Positions 26,648-35,845 of a stretch of 64,000 bases of DNA are shown piece after piece (within the stretch, counting starts at the first letter, position 1; the number at the start of each line of letters is the position of its first letter). The DNA comes from JAWXBR01 sp034440235 (lineage in GTDB: Bacteria; Bacteroidota; Ignavibacteria; Kapaibacteriales; Kapaibacteriaceae). The stretch is from positions 84,557-148,556 of the forward strand of contig JAWXBR010000005.1 in assembly GCA_034440235.1 (NCBI GenBank), read 5' to 3'. A model generated the notes under the pieces. The model made no database searches, was not told the origin of the DNA, and saw only the letters and a program-made list of their open reading frames with translations. Position numbers and translations under genes: made by a program.

Positions 26648-27190
26648 TCAGTTAGTTGTAGCCGTGACGACATGTACGTTCGCTGCACCGAGCCTACGAA
26701 GCAGATCTTGTGTGCCTTCGAGCGAAAACCTGTCATCATCACCATCGATCGTTACGACAAACGTGTCGTCGGTTGCCTTCATAAACGAGAGATCGTCTTG
26801 ATAGCGGTTATACCATGTCGGAAGCTTGCACAAGCCAAAGAGTCCGACAACAGTGAAGATTGCAGTACCAAGAATGGACAATTCGAAATCGATAGGCATC
26901 GACCATTCCCAGTTAAAGAAGCCCTTACCACCGATGTTCAGTTTGTAGTCCCATGCACCTGTCCACCATTGAATGGCAAGTGCGTTGGTGAGACCGAACA
27001 CCATGCCCGCAAACGAGATATAGGTAATGAGCGAGCGTTTCACGCCCATTGCTTTATCGAGTCCGTGTACCGGATACGGCGTATGAATATCCCAACGTCT
27101 GTATCCAGCTTCGCGTATAGAAATGGCTGCTGCGGTTATTGCATTCGCGTCGGTAAACTCTCCGACCACACCGACTGGGGTTGTGCTCAT
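26648..27190 (-). CDS. actD: alternative complex III subunit ActD (DUF3341)
   Basis: A 180-residue membrane subunit with two transmembrane helices. The opening GVVGEFTDANAITAAA and REAGYRRWDIHTPYPVHGLD are the DUF3341 hallmark, followed by the helices around YISFAGMVFGLTNALAIQWW and LSILGTAIFTVVGLFGLC. A soluble C-terminal part resembles a ferredoxin-like fold. ActD is peripheral to ActC/ActF in known complexes and carries no cofactor. Its ATG overlaps the actC stop by four bases (ATGA). Confidence 0.88.
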   Translation of the reverse strand: MSTTPVGVVGEFTDANAITAAAISIREAGYRRWDIHTPYPVHGLDKAMGVKRSLITYISFAGMVFGLTNALAIQWWTGAWDYKLNIGGKGFFNWEWSMPIDFELSILGTAIFTVVGLFGLCKLPTWYNRYQDDLSFMKATDDTFVVTIDGDDDRFSLEGTQDLLRRLGAANVHVVTATTN

Positions 27191-28623
27191 GCGTGTTGAC
27201 CTTTCTCAGTCAGAACCGGTGCAGCATGTGCATGATGATGTGCTGGTTGAGCTCCGGGCATAATGGCCTTCACTTCGGCAATTGCAATCACTGGGACAAA
27301 CTTTGCGAACAGTAGGAAAAGCGTCAGGAAGATTCCGAACGTTCCAATGAAAATCGAGATCTCGACCCACGTTGGTGAGTAGTAGCCCCATGACGCAGGA
27401 AGGAAATCGTGGTGCAGCGACGTAACGATAATCGTAAAGCGCTCGAACCACATTCCGATGTTCACGAAGATTGAAATCACGAACATGAGTGGAATGTGTC
27501 TGCGCAGTTTTTTAAACCAGTACACCTGCGGCGAGACAACGTTGCACGTTACCATCGTCCAGTACGCCCATGCATAGTCACCAAAGGCACGGTTCACAAA
27601 AATCCAGCTTTCCCACGGGTTGCCCGAATACCACGCAATAAAGAATTCCATTGCGTAGGCGTATCCAACCATCATTCCCGTTGCGAGAATGATTTTATTC
27701 ATGTTGTCGAGGTGTTTCAGGGTAATGAACTGTTTTAGATCGAGTACTTCACGGGCAATGAGCATAAGCGTCATCACCATTGCGAAGCCCGAGAAGATTG
27801 CACCCGCAACGAAGTACGGCGGGAAGATGGTGGTGTGCCACCCGGGCATGATACCTACGGTAAAGTCGAACGATACCACCGAGTGTACAGAGAGTACAAG
27901 CGGTGTCGATATACCAGCAAGAATGAGATACGCGATTTCGTAATGGTGCCAGTGGCGCGTCGATCCTGTCCATCCCAGCGAAAGAATGCTGTAGATCTTT
28001 TTTGCAATTGGTCCGCGAACGTAGTTGCGAAGTGTGGCAAGGTCAGGGATGAGTCCAACAAACCAGAACAGTGCCGAAACTGCGAAGTAGGTGTTAACGG
28101 CAAACACGTCCCATGCAAGTGGCGAGCGGAAGTTGATCCACATCTGCATCTGATTCGGGAATGGCATAAGCCAGTAGAAGAGCCACGGACGTCCCGTGTG
28201 TGTGAGCACCATCATCAAAGCGCAGATCACGGCGAAGATGGTCATGGCCTCTGCAGATCGATTGATAGCAGTCCGCCACTTCTGACGGAAGAGAAAAAGG
28301 ATTGCGGAGATAAGAGTACCAGCGTGACCGATACCAATCCAGAACACGAAGTTCGTGATGTCCCAGCCCCAGCCAACAGGATTATTCAAACCCCATACGC
28401 CGATACCAGTGGCGACTGTGTAATACAATGCGAACAATCCCCACGCTGCCATCGACGCTGTGAATGCAAGCGTCAGTAGATATTTCGCAGAGATCTTGCT
28501 CTCGACAATACTTCCAATCCGCGCTGTTATGTCGCGCATCGTCGGATTACCGAGTACGAGCGGTTCGCGTATCGGTACGTAACCCGATGTGCTTCGATCC
28601 TGATGTTCGTGGACAACCGACAT
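27187..28623 (-). CDS. actC: alternative complex III quinol-binding membrane subunit ActC (NrfD family)
   Basis: A 478-residue NrfD/PsrC-type subunit with about ten membrane helices and the likely site of quinol oxidation. The ATG at 28623 (MSVVHEHQDRSTSGYVPI) follows AGGAAA that overlaps the actB stop; the open frame further upstream lies inside actB. Typical stretches are GVWGLNNPVGWGWDITNFVFW split over helix 2, THTGRPWLFYWLMPFPNQ, INFRSPLAWDVFAVNTYF, and MPGWHTTIFPPYFVAGAIFSG. The C terminus ends in a His-rich stretch (PAHHHAHAAP), one of three such tails in this operon. Confidence 0.92.
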   Translation of the reverse strand: MSVVHEHQDRSTSGYVPIREPLVLGNPTMRDITARIGSIVESKISAKYLLTLAFTASMAAWGLFALYYTVATGIGVWGLNNPVGWGWDITNFVFWIGIGHAGTLISAILFLFRQKWRTAINRSAEAMTIFAVICALMMVLTHTGRPWLFYWLMPFPNQMQMWINFRSPLAWDVFAVNTYFAVSALFWFVGLIPDLATLRNYVRGPIAKKIYSILSLGWTGSTRHWHHYEIAYLILAGISTPLVLSVHSVVSFDFTVGIMPGWHTTIFPPYFVAGAIFSGFAMVMTLMLIAREVLDLKQFITLKHLDNMNKIILATGMMVGYAYAMEFFIAWYSGNPWESWIFVNRAFGDYAWAYWTMVTCNVVSPQVYWFKKLRRHIPLMFVISIFVNIGMWFERFTIIVTSLHHDFLPASWGYYSPTWVEISIFIGTFGIFLTLFLLFAKFVPVIAIAEVKAIMPGAQPAHHHAHAAPVLTEKGQHA

Positions 28624-28631
28624 GCCGTTTC

Positions 28632-31600
28632 CTAACTGTGGTTCGTGGTGGTGTGTGAAGCAGTGTTTTGAACCTTGGCCAGGTATGTCACCGCTGGACG
28701 TACGTTCAACTCTGCTAGAACCCTGAATCCGCGATCGTTTTGTTTTGCTTCTGAAATCTTGCTCTTCGGATCGTTCGCATCTCCGAAGATGATTGCACCT
28801 GCCGGACATGCCTCTTGGCATGCGGTGATCGCCTCGCCATCGTTGATACGCTGACGTCCGTCGTCGCGCGCCTTCCACTTGGCTTCGTGCAGTCTCTGAA
28901 CGCAGAACGTACACTTCTCCATCACACCGCGCATGCGCACCGTAACGTCCGGATTAAATGCAAGCTCGAGCGGCGAACGTGTTTCTGTGTTGTAGTTCAG
29001 GAAGTTGAAGCGACGGACCTTGTACGGACAGTTGTTCGAGCAGTAGCGCGTACCAACACAACGATTGTACGTCATCTCGTTCAACCCTTCGGGCGAGTGT
29101 GTTGTGGCGGCAACCGGACATACGTTTTCGCACGGAGCGTTTTCGCAATGCTGACACAACATGGGCTCGACAATCGTTGCAGGGTTTGTCATGTCACCCA
29201 CATAGTAACGATCGAGTCGAATCCAGTGCATCTCGCGTCCCTTCATCACCTGGTCTTTGCCAACAACAGGAATGTTGTTTTCGCTCTGACATGCCGATAT
29301 ACACGACGAACATCCAGTACACGAACTCATGTCAATTACCATGCCCCAGCGATGACCCTTGTAGGTGTACTCTGGCGTAATCGACAACGGTTTCTGTTTG
29401 TAACCTTCTTGAAGGTTGCCTGGGAAGTGGTCTGTAAGTGACTTGAAATTTCCGTCCTTCACATCATCTAGCGAGATCCATCGCGCAACCGTACGCTGTC
29501 CGTTACCGTCGTCAAGCGTATGGTGATTCTGCGTTGTTGCAATCTTGTGACGTCCCGCCTGCTTTTCAATCTTCGCCGCCACGTACTGCACTGCATGTCC
29601 AGGCGCCGCAACATTGAACGCATTGCTACCCACACCCTGAAGCACCTTGCCGCCTTGTGTGCGACCATAACCGAGCTGCGTTACAATTACATTATCGGCC
29701 ATTCCAACCTGCACATACACCGGCAAATCGATTCCGCCATGGGCAGTTGTAACCGTTATGATCTGCTCGTTCGCCTTAATGATTTCCTTCGCACCAAGTC
29801 CGGGAGCAAGTCCAAGATCGACTGCCGTCTTCGGACTAATCAGTGCAACGTTATCCCATGTAATCTTCGTTACACCATCGGGCAATTCCTGCAACCATCC
29901 GTTGTTTGCCTGACGTCCGTCATACAAATGATGCGCAGGCACCGTCATCAGCACCATGCCCGAAGGAATAGCAGCCGATGCCATCGAACCAGCACCGTTT
30001 GTCTGCGCTGTAGTCGTGGCATTCGTCTGTGCTGCACCCGTGCCGTTCGATTGCGTTGTACTCGTGCTATTTGATTGCGCCGCAACTGTGCCGGTCAAAG
30101 GCTGTGCTCCTACCGAAGCAACAACGCCGTTTTGCAGCGCGAGCGTCCAGTCGGCTTTCGAGCCCGTCCAGCGTGACTTCACATAGTCTGCATAGGTCGC
30201 AGTCTCGCCCAAAAATCCAGCGCTAACCTTATTTACTAATGCAATCAGCGTATCCTGCACCGATGGAATGCCATCGTTAAGGGGCGCAATAAGGGGCTGC
30301 TGAAGGCTAAGCGTACCGTCCATCGTTACTGCGTCGCCCCACGACTCGAGCCAGTGTGCAGCAGGAATACTAATGCCGCACTGACGTGCTGTTTCGTCTT
30401 CGTGCAAGTTGATAGCTGCGCGGTTCTTCACTTTTGCAAGTGCTGCTTTGAACTCACGGCTGGCGCTATACTCCGGATTTACATCGGCAGTAATAAGCAC
30501 ATGCACGTTCCCTGCCAGCATGTCTTCTTGAAGGGTCGCAATTGCCGACCACTTTTCATGGCTGTTCGGTACAACGTTCGATGCGCTAACTGCTGCGCTG
30601 CCACTTGCTTTGTTAATAGATGCTGCCATCATCTGTGCGCGTGGCGACAGATGACGTCCGGCGACGACTACACCCTCTGCTCCCGCTGCTTTAAGCGCAG
30701 CCGAGGCACGTTGTGCTGCTGCCGTAGTTTCTGTAGTTGCACCAGCAGAAGAGCCCCCTGAGAGAATTCCGAGGAATGCTTCGATCTGCGATGGGTGCAG
30801 GCGTACGCGTTCGTCTGCATTTGCACCGGTTAACGAATACTGCGCTTCTGCAACGAACAGCTTCGACATTGTAGGATTGTCTTTACTTGGCGTGCGGCTT
30901 TGTGCAAATCGTACCGTATGGTAGAGCGAGAGTTTGTCTGCGCCGAGCGGATCGGCATCGACACACACGATGACTTTTGCCTTGCTTAGGTCGGGGACGA
31001 TCTCGCCATTCACACCGTAGCTCTGCTGGTTCGCAATTGCAACGTTATCGTTCACGATTGCTGGCATCGTTACAAACGATATCGCCGGAATTGCTGCTGT
31101 TATTGCCGTTTGTAGCGCGCTGTATGATGGCGAGCAATGTTCGTCGACAAGAACAACTGCGCGTTTGCCTGAGGCCTGTGCTTCTGCAATGTGTTCTGCA
31201 ATCTTTGTTACAGCCCCGTCGAACGAAACCTGTCCGCGGTTCACACGCGCACGACGAATTCTATCGGGATCGTACAGCGACAACAACGAAGCAATCATTT
31301 CAGGCGACGAAGCGCCGCGATTGCTTGGATGTAGATTGTTGCCTTTTATATGAACGGGACGTCCCTCGCGGCTCTTCACGAGCACGCCGTAGGCAACGTT
31401 GCGATTCGCAAAAACGGATGCGTACTCGAGTGGCATGCCGGGGGTAACGGTTTGAACGGACTTTACAGTCGGTACAAGTTTCGTTTCCGGACGCCGACAG
31501 GCCGCTGCCGTGAGAGCCATCGATGCTGACACGAGGGCCATAAAGCTGCGTCGCGTTACCGAGTTCTCGTGCAGCGGAGCCATCTCGGCTTCCTGCGCGA

Positions 31601-31688
31601 ATTCTCCGGTGTCTTGCGAACCGTGAGCTAGTTGTTCTATGCTCTTCCACGGGCTACCGTCTGAAGCATGTACCGAACGATCGGACAT
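28632..31688 (-). CDS. actB: alternative complex III iron-sulfur subunit ActB
   Basis: A 1018-residue periplasm-facing subunit, Tat-exported: VTRRSFMALVSASMALTAAA then a Cys. The N-terminal two thirds look like a molybdopterin oxidoreductase that has lost its cofactor. The C-terminal third is ferredoxin-like with four cysteine clusters: SSCTGCSSCISACQSENN, MLCQHCENAPCENVCPVAA, CVGTRYCSNNCPYKVRRF and CTFCVQRL/CQEACPAGAI. The clusters pass electrons from ActC to ActA. The ATG at 31688 is taken since the longer frame overlaps actA. Unusual: a Gln/Asn/Ser/Thr-rich insert of about 35 residues near residue 555-590 (see repeat entry). Confidence 0.92.
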   Translation of the reverse strand: MSDRSVHASDGSPWKSIEQLAHGSQDTGEFAQEAEMAPLHENSVTRRSFMALVSASMALTAAACRRPETKLVPTVKSVQTVTPGMPLEYASVFANRNVAYGVLVKSREGRPVHIKGNNLHPSNRGASSPEMIASLLSLYDPDRIRRARVNRGQVSFDGAVTKIAEHIAEAQASGKRAVVLVDEHCSPSYSALQTAITAAIPAISFVTMPAIVNDNVAIANQQSYGVNGEIVPDLSKAKVIVCVDADPLGADKLSLYHTVRFAQSRTPSKDNPTMSKLFVAEAQYSLTGANADERVRLHPSQIEAFLGILSGGSSAGATTETTAAAQRASAALKAAGAEGVVVAGRHLSPRAQMMAASINKASGSAAVSASNVVPNSHEKWSAIATLQEDMLAGNVHVLITADVNPEYSASREFKAALAKVKNRAAINLHEDETARQCGISIPAAHWLESWGDAVTMDGTLSLQQPLIAPLNDGIPSVQDTLIALVNKVSAGFLGETATYADYVKSRWTGSKADWTLALQNGVVASVGAQPLTGTVAAQSNSTSTTQSNGTGAAQTNATTTAQTNGAGSMASAAIPSGMVLMTVPAHHLYDGRQANNGWLQELPDGVTKITWDNVALISPKTAVDLGLAPGLGAKEIIKANEQIITVTTAHGGIDLPVYVQVGMADNVIVTQLGYGRTQGGKVLQGVGSNAFNVAAPGHAVQYVAAKIEKQAGRHKIATTQNHHTLDDGNGQRTVARWISLDDVKDGNFKSLTDHFPGNLQEGYKQKPLSITPEYTYKGHRWGMVIDMSSCTGCSSCISACQSENNIPVVGKDQVMKGREMHWIRLDRYYVGDMTNPATIVEPMLCQHCENAPCENVCPVAATTHSPEGLNEMTYNRCVGTRYCSNNCPYKVRRFNFLNYNTETRSPLELAFNPDVTVRMRGVMEKCTFCVQRLHEAKWKARDDGRQRINDGEAITACQEACPAGAIIFGDANDPKSKISEAKQNDRGFRVLAELNVRPAVTYLAKVQNTASHTTTNHS
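29995..30092 (-). repeat. imperfect coding repeat inside actB
   Basis: Four to five imperfect units of about 24 bases encode QSN(S/G)T / QTN(A/G) blocks (AAQSNSTSTTQSNGTGAAQT and beyond). The unit is GC-neutral, in frame, and interrupts otherwise conserved sequence between the molybdopterin-like and ferredoxin-like parts. Confidence 0.75.
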
Positions 31689-31708
31689 AGTATACCTGTG
31701 CGTTGAGT

Positions 31709-32458
31709 TCAGTAATGGCAAGTGGAACAAGTTTCTGGTCCTAGTCCGGCCTTCTTCGGATGCGGAATTCCCGCAACCTCATGAGCTGGTAAGGCTGTCT
31801 CCCATTGTCCGTACGCAGGCTCGGTAATCGCAAACGATTCCGTCGTCTGTGTAGCAATAGGCCTGTACAGATAATTGCTATCCATCAAGTCTTTCATCGA
31901 ATGCATGCGTCCCGTAAAGATCCCCGAAATCGGCCGTGCACCAATAATGCGATCTGCAGGATTGCGGTGGCAATCAAGGCACCAACCCATGGTAAGGGGC
32001 TTGAACTGCGAAATCACACCCATCTTCTCGACCGGACCATGACACGATTTGCAATCAATCTGCGCACGAATGTGACGGCTGTGATTGAAGTGTACATAGT
32101 CTGGCAGCTTATGAATACGTACCCATTCGATGGGCATGCCCGATTCATAGGAGTCGCGTACAAGCTTGAGCTGCGGACTCTCACCCTTGATAACGGTATG
32201 ACAGTTCATACACGTCTGTGTCGTTGGTACGGGTGAATGTGCGGACGACTCTACTCCCGCATGGCAATACTGGCAGTGAATCTGCATATCGCCCGCGTGT
32301 AGCTTGTGGGAAAACGGAACGGGCTGAACGGGACGATAGCCCACGTCAGCAACATCATTTCGCACACCGAAATAAATCACGGCGAAAATAATTGCACCCA
32401 CAGCTCCCAAAAGAGCCCCGCCGACCTTCACTCCAATATCAAACCGGCGTGAAAACAT
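31709..32458 (-). CDS. actA: alternative complex III pentaheme cytochrome c subunit ActA
   Basis: A 249-residue membrane-anchored multiheme cytochrome. One N-terminal helix (VGGALLGAVGAIIFAVIYFG) anchors it. Five CXXCH sites follow in order: CQYCH, CMNCH, CKSCH, CLDCH and CSTCH, the last four residues before the end. Additional histidines (SHKLHAGD, FNHSRHI) are candidate axial ligands. It receives electrons from ActB and passes them on to ActE. The ATG at 32458 follows AAGGGTGAC and gives the expected short cytoplasmic start. Confidence 0.92.
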   Translation of the reverse strand: MFSRRFDIGVKVGGALLGAVGAIIFAVIYFGVRNDVADVGYRPVQPVPFSHKLHAGDMQIHCQYCHAGVESSAHSPVPTTQTCMNCHTVIKGESPQLKLVRDSYESGMPIEWVRIHKLPDYVHFNHSRHIRAQIDCKSCHGPVEKMGVISQFKPLTMGWCLDCHRNPADRIIGARPISGIFTGRMHSMKDLMDSNYLYRPIATQTTESFAITEPAYGQWETALPAHEVAGIPHPKKAGLGPETCSTCHY

Positions 32459-32526
32459 TGTCACCCTTCCGTTTAAAGACGCGCAAAAATGCTGAATGAT
32501 CATGAATTATCATGCAGTCACCCTTA

Positions 32527-32757
32527 TCAACCATTCGAGTTCTGTTTCAACCGACGAACAATGAAAACTGTAAATCCGGTTACAATCGCCGCCGGTACAC
32601 CAAGCATAAACAGTATCGACCACGAATACGCCTCGCCTATCGACCCGTTTGCACCACTTGCAAAACCGTCCTTGCAGCCCGGACATGCCATCATGTCGAC
32701 CGAAGTCAGACACGCGACAGCTAGGACAAGCCAACAGCAACCAAGTATGTGTTTCAT
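32527..32757 (-). CDS. 76-aa membrane protein with CPGCK motif
   Basis: A small protein between DUF420 and actA. The ATG at 32757 opens a signal-like or anchor helix (MKHILGCCWLVLAVACLTSV), then MMACPGCKDGFASG, then a second helix AYSWSILFMLGVPAAIVTGF and a basic end (RRLKQNSNG). The CPGC pair would lie on the periplasmic side and could bind copper or act as a thiol pair in CuA or heme assembly, given its place among SCO, DUF420 and oxidase genes (inference). I believe similar small proteins occur in related respiratory operons but cannot name a family. Confidence 0.65.
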   Translation of the reverse strand: MKHILGCCWLVLAVACLTSVDMMACPGCKDGFASGANGSIGEAYSWSILFMLGVPAAIVTGFTVFIVRRLKQNSNG

Positions 32758-32800
32758 AAAATCACCTTCGATGTTTCCATCACAACCGTAGACATTTCTC

Positions 32801-33232
32801 TCACCACTGATACAACATGTAGTAGACAATAACGCCCGTCACGCTCACATACAGCCAAACAGGCAACGTTATGCGAGCAATCCGCCTGTGTCGAACAACA
32901 TCCATCTTCAACCCTCTGAACAACGTAATGCTTGCAAGAACAGGAACTGTTGCGGCAAGCAAGACATGCGAGATGAGTAATGTGAAGTACACCGGACGAA
33001 TTACTCCTGTGCCGCGAAACGCAGTATTCATGCTGCCTGTCGTCGTCACCAAGTGCCACTTGTGCAACAAGTAGCAAGCGAGAAAGACAATTGACAGAAT
33101 GAAGGCCGTGATCATGATTCGTCTGTGATTTTGAATTCTTTTGTTGAGTATTTCTCGAAATCCGAGCAACAGCAACACAGTACAGACCGCGTTTATTGTT
33201 GCATTCACCGCTGGCAACTGATCTAGATTCAC
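32801..33232 (-). CDS. DUF420 membrane protein
   Basis: A 143-residue protein with four membrane helices. The block NAVCTVLLLLGFREI, QNHRRIMITAFILSIVFL and LLHKWHLVTTT is the DUF420 pattern, with conserved histidines at the helix ends (HRRIM, LLHKWH, VVRHRRIAR). The family is found beside cytochrome oxidase genes and is distantly related to the heme-copper assembly protein CtaM/YozB. Role in heme/copper insertion is inferred only. Start ATG overlaps the SCO stop by four bases. Confidence 0.85.
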   Translation of the reverse strand: MNLDQLPAVNATINAVCTVLLLLGFREILNKRIQNHRRIMITAFILSIVFLACYLLHKWHLVTTTGSMNTAFRGTGVIRPVYFTLLISHVLLAATVPVLASITLFRGLKMDVVRHRRIARITLPVWLYVSVTGVIVYYMLYQW

Positions 33233-33846
33233 TGCGCCTTCCCAATCGAACCGAGCACTTGTTCCAGTCTCGCAACCGCTACCGAATCCGATCCGTCGAA
33301 GTAATCCCTGACCTGCATGTCCTTATCCACCAGCGCCAGCCTCGTGCTATGTCCAGCCGGCGTTACAGGCTTCATCACTCCCATCCCACTCTCCGCCAAC
33401 ACCATCATCGAATCCGCTGACATTCGCACCATGAACCAGACATCCTTTTGGGCTCCAAACTTCTTCGCATACGATGCCAACACCTTCTGCGTGTCGTTGT
33501 CCGGGTCTGTTGAAACCGAAACAAATGACACCGACTTACCCCACTTCTGCTGAAGCTTTGCGACTTCGGTGTTAATCATCGGACACACTGTTTCGCATGA
33601 CGTAAAAAAGAACGAACCGATCCACCATTTGCCTCGAAGTTTTTCCGACGTAAACACATCACCATGTTGATCAACACCACTGAATGCAGGAACCGTTCTA
33701 ATTGGATCGTGCATCTTCACACTATCCGATTTTTCAACAAGTCCCTCGCCCTGAGCCCCTTCCTGATGATTCGTGCAACCACTTGAACAGATCAGAACAG
33801 ACGTCAGAAGCAGCGCTGTTAGCGCGTGATGTAGGTGTAGTCCCAT
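33229..33846 (-). CDS. SCO1/SenC family copper chaperone
   Basis: A 205-residue lipoprotein: the hydrophobic segment ends LICSSGC, with the lipidated Cys. The thioredoxin-like domain has the copper-binding pair CETVCP in SFFFTSCETVCPMINTEV, and further on SVSTDPDNDTQKVL and GHSTRLALVDKDMQVRDYFDG. SCO proteins deliver copper to or reduce the CuA site of subunit II, encoded in the same operon. The start overlaps the end of the subunit IV gene by 28 bases. Confidence 0.92.
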   Translation of the reverse strand: MGLHLHHALTALLLTSVLICSSGCTNHQEGAQGEGLVEKSDSVKMHDPIRTVPAFSGVDQHGDVFTSEKLRGKWWIGSFFFTSCETVCPMINTEVAKLQQKWGKSVSFVSVSTDPDNDTQKVLASYAKKFGAQKDVWFMVRMSADSMMVLAESGMGVMKPVTPAGHSTRLALVDKDMQVRDYFDGSDSVAVARLEQVLGSIGKAQ

Positions 33847-34190
33847 GTTTCCAGAAAATTCAAACCAAAAACCATGATGATAAACAGAGCGACAGGGATG
33901 TACACAACAAGTCTCAACAAAGGATGATCGAATTTCAAGTGCATAAAGATGTACATCACGGCTACAACCTTAATAACGGCAATGATTACACCGACCGTTA
34001 CGTGCAGCGTGTCTTTCCAATGACCGAGGGCCTCAGGGAAAGGCATTGCAGCCGCTCCAACAGTCAGCAGCGTTAGGAAGCAGAGCGCATAAAAGACTTT
34101 CATGTACTCTTTAATGCCATGGTCTTCATGTGCATGATCGTCATGCGCATGTCCGTGTGCGGTCGTAGCAGCAGCGTGCTCGTGTGACAT
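33819..34190 (-). CDS. cytochrome c oxidase subunit IV family protein
   Basis: A 123-residue protein with three membrane helices (FYALCFLTLLTVGAAAM, VTVGVIIAVIKVVAVMYIFM, VVYIPVALFIIMVFGLNFLE), matching COX subunit IV/CyoD-like proteins. The ATG at 34190 begins a strikingly His-rich cytoplasmic tail of about 30 residues (HEHAAATTAHGHAHDDHAHE and on). The subunit helps assembly of subunits I and III; the His tail is not part of the usual family. Confidence 0.85.
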   Translation of the reverse strand: MSHEHAAATTAHGHAHDDHAHEDHGIKEYMKVFYALCFLTLLTVGAAAMPFPEALGHWKDTLHVTVGVIIAVIKVVAVMYIFMHLKFDHPLLRLVVYIPVALFIIMVFGLNFLETWDYTYITR

Positions 34191-34207
34191 CGTTCCTCCG
34201 TGCTTAA

Positions 34208-34828
34208 TTAATGGCCGCTGGGTCCGTGAAAAGGAATCATGAGGTAGAGTGCTGGAAAAATGAAAATCCACATGAGATCGACAAAGTGCCAGTACAGTCC
34301 AAGCACTTCAAGTTTCACGGGATGATCGTATCCACTTTTGCTGTACATCTTCATAAAGATGTATAGCATCGGAATAATTCCACAGATAACGTGCAATGCG
34401 TGAAAGCCAGTCATCAGGAAGTAAAACGAGAAAAACGTTGTGTGCTCGCTCTGACCTGGGGCCAAATGATGTTCGAACTTCGTCGAATACTCTATGGTTT
34501 TCACAACGAGGAAGCCAAAGGCTCCAACAAGCGTTAGACCGAGGAAGAGCTTAGCATTGCCACGACGCTGAAGGCGCAGATTGTAGATCGAGAGCGCCAT
34601 CGTCAGAGATGAACCGATAAGCAGGAACGTGTTCAGCAACGCAAGCGGAATGTTCAGTTCGCTACTGCCGTGTCCGAAGATTGGATAGTTGGAATTCCGC
34701 AGCACGATAAACGCACCAAAGAAGCCAGAGAAAAACATGAGCTCCGAAGCCAGGAACACCCACATAACCATTTTCCCATGCGGGATCTTGGATATAGGCT
34801 CGTGCGCGAGATTCAATGCGGATGACAT
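34208..34828 (-). CDS. ctaE: cytochrome c oxidase subunit III
   Basis: A 206-residue membrane protein of the short (five-helix) type. Landmarks are GKMVMWVFLASELMFFSGFF, split as MVMWVFLASELMFFSG and FFGAFIVLR, NTFLLIGSSLTMALS, FYFLMTGFHALHVICGII and LGLYWHFVDLMWIFIFPALY. Subunit III stabilises subunit I and its oxygen path; it holds no metal. The stop lies 17 bases before subunit IV's start. Confidence 0.93.
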   Translation of the reverse strand: MSSALNLAHEPISKIPHGKMVMWVFLASELMFFSGFFGAFIVLRNSNYPIFGHGSSELNIPLALLNTFLLIGSSLTMALSIYNLRLQRRGNAKLFLGLTLVGAFGFLVVKTIEYSTKFEHHLAPGQSEHTTFFSFYFLMTGFHALHVICGIIPMLYIFMKMYSKSGYDHPVKLEVLGLYWHFVDLMWIFIFPALYLMIPFHGPSGH

Positions 34829-34879
34829 GATCCAACCTGAAAAAGTAAAACTATGCGTTGTCGCAAAAAACCAACCGTT

Positions 34880-35845
34880 CTATGCCTTGTCGAGAAACAT
34901 CAACACAAATACACCCATGAGTACAGCGTACGATGTAAGCAACACGCGTCGTGCTGCAGCATGTTCGCCACTCTTCAAAAACCGAATCGATTCAACTACC
35001 AGCCAGCCACCGAGCATCAACGAACCAACGCCGTACAGCCATCCTGTTGTACCAAGCAGCGTTGGTATAACAGCAGCTGCCATCGTTAAAACACTTGTAA
35101 ACACCATCTGCCTGCCAAGTGTTGTGTGCGCTTCGTCGCGAAGCGAACGCAACACGAAACCCGCAGTGCGATAATCGGCGCGATACATCCACGACAGAGC
35201 ATAAAAATGCGGTAGTTGCCAGAAGAACAGAATTGCAAAGAGTGCAATAGCAGGCGCATCCAAAGACCCTTGGACTGCGGTCCAGCCCCCTGCAAACGGA
35301 AGAGCTCCGGGTATGCCACCCACCAACACAGCAAGCGACGAACGCTTCTTCATTGGTGTATAGATGGCCACATACGAAACCCACGTTGCAAGTGCGAGCC
35401 AGAACGTCAACATGTTTATCGTTAGCAGTAACGCAGCTCCGGCAAGGGTCAGCGTCACACCGAAGACGGTGGCCGCCGTTGGGCTGATGAGTCCGGAGGG
35501 CACCGGACGCGACGCTGTACGCTTCATGCGTGCATCGTCGTCGCGCTCGAGCACGTGGTTAATTGCACAGCTCCCACTGCTGATAGCAAGTGTGCCAACC
35601 ATGGTGGTAAGCAGATGCACAGCGTTCGACATATCGGACATGTACGTAACGATGTTGCCAGGCACTGCGAGGTAGTATCCAGCAAGCGTGCTGAGTGCAA
35701 CCATCTGACTTATGCCGGGCTTTGTAAGCTCGTAGTATCCGCGAAGCACACTCGTTGCGGGTAACGCAATCGCGTGTTCGACGCCCGATCGTTCTACAAC
35801 GTCGGCTACAGGTGCGTTAAGGACGATATCGTCGTGTACTGACAT
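34880..35845 (-). CDS. ctaB: protoheme IX farnesyltransferase (heme O synthase)
   Basis: Adds a farnesyl group to heme b, giving heme O, the first step to heme A. The 321-residue UbiA-type protein has about nine helices. The prenyl-diphosphate motif reads NHVLERDDDARMKRTASRPV, with ERDDD where the D-x3-D form is usual (a conservative Asp-to-Glu change also seen in relatives). The second Asp-rich part lies around YRADYRTAGF. Its start overlaps the stop of ctaA by one base. Confidence 0.93.
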   Translation of the reverse strand: MSVHDDIVLNAPVADVVERSGVEHAIALPATSVLRGYYELTKPGISQMVALSTLAGYYLAVPGNIVTYMSDMSNAVHLLTTMVGTLAISSGSCAINHVLERDDDARMKRTASRPVPSGLISPTAATVFGVTLTLAGAALLLTINMLTFWLALATWVSYVAIYTPMKKRSSLAVLVGGIPGALPFAGGWTAVQGSLDAPAIALFAILFFWQLPHFYALSWMYRADYRTAGFVLRSLRDEAHTTLGRQMVFTSVLTMAAAVIPTLLGTTGWLYGVGSLMLGGWLVVESIRFLKSGEHAAARRVLLTSYAVLMGVFVLMFLDKA

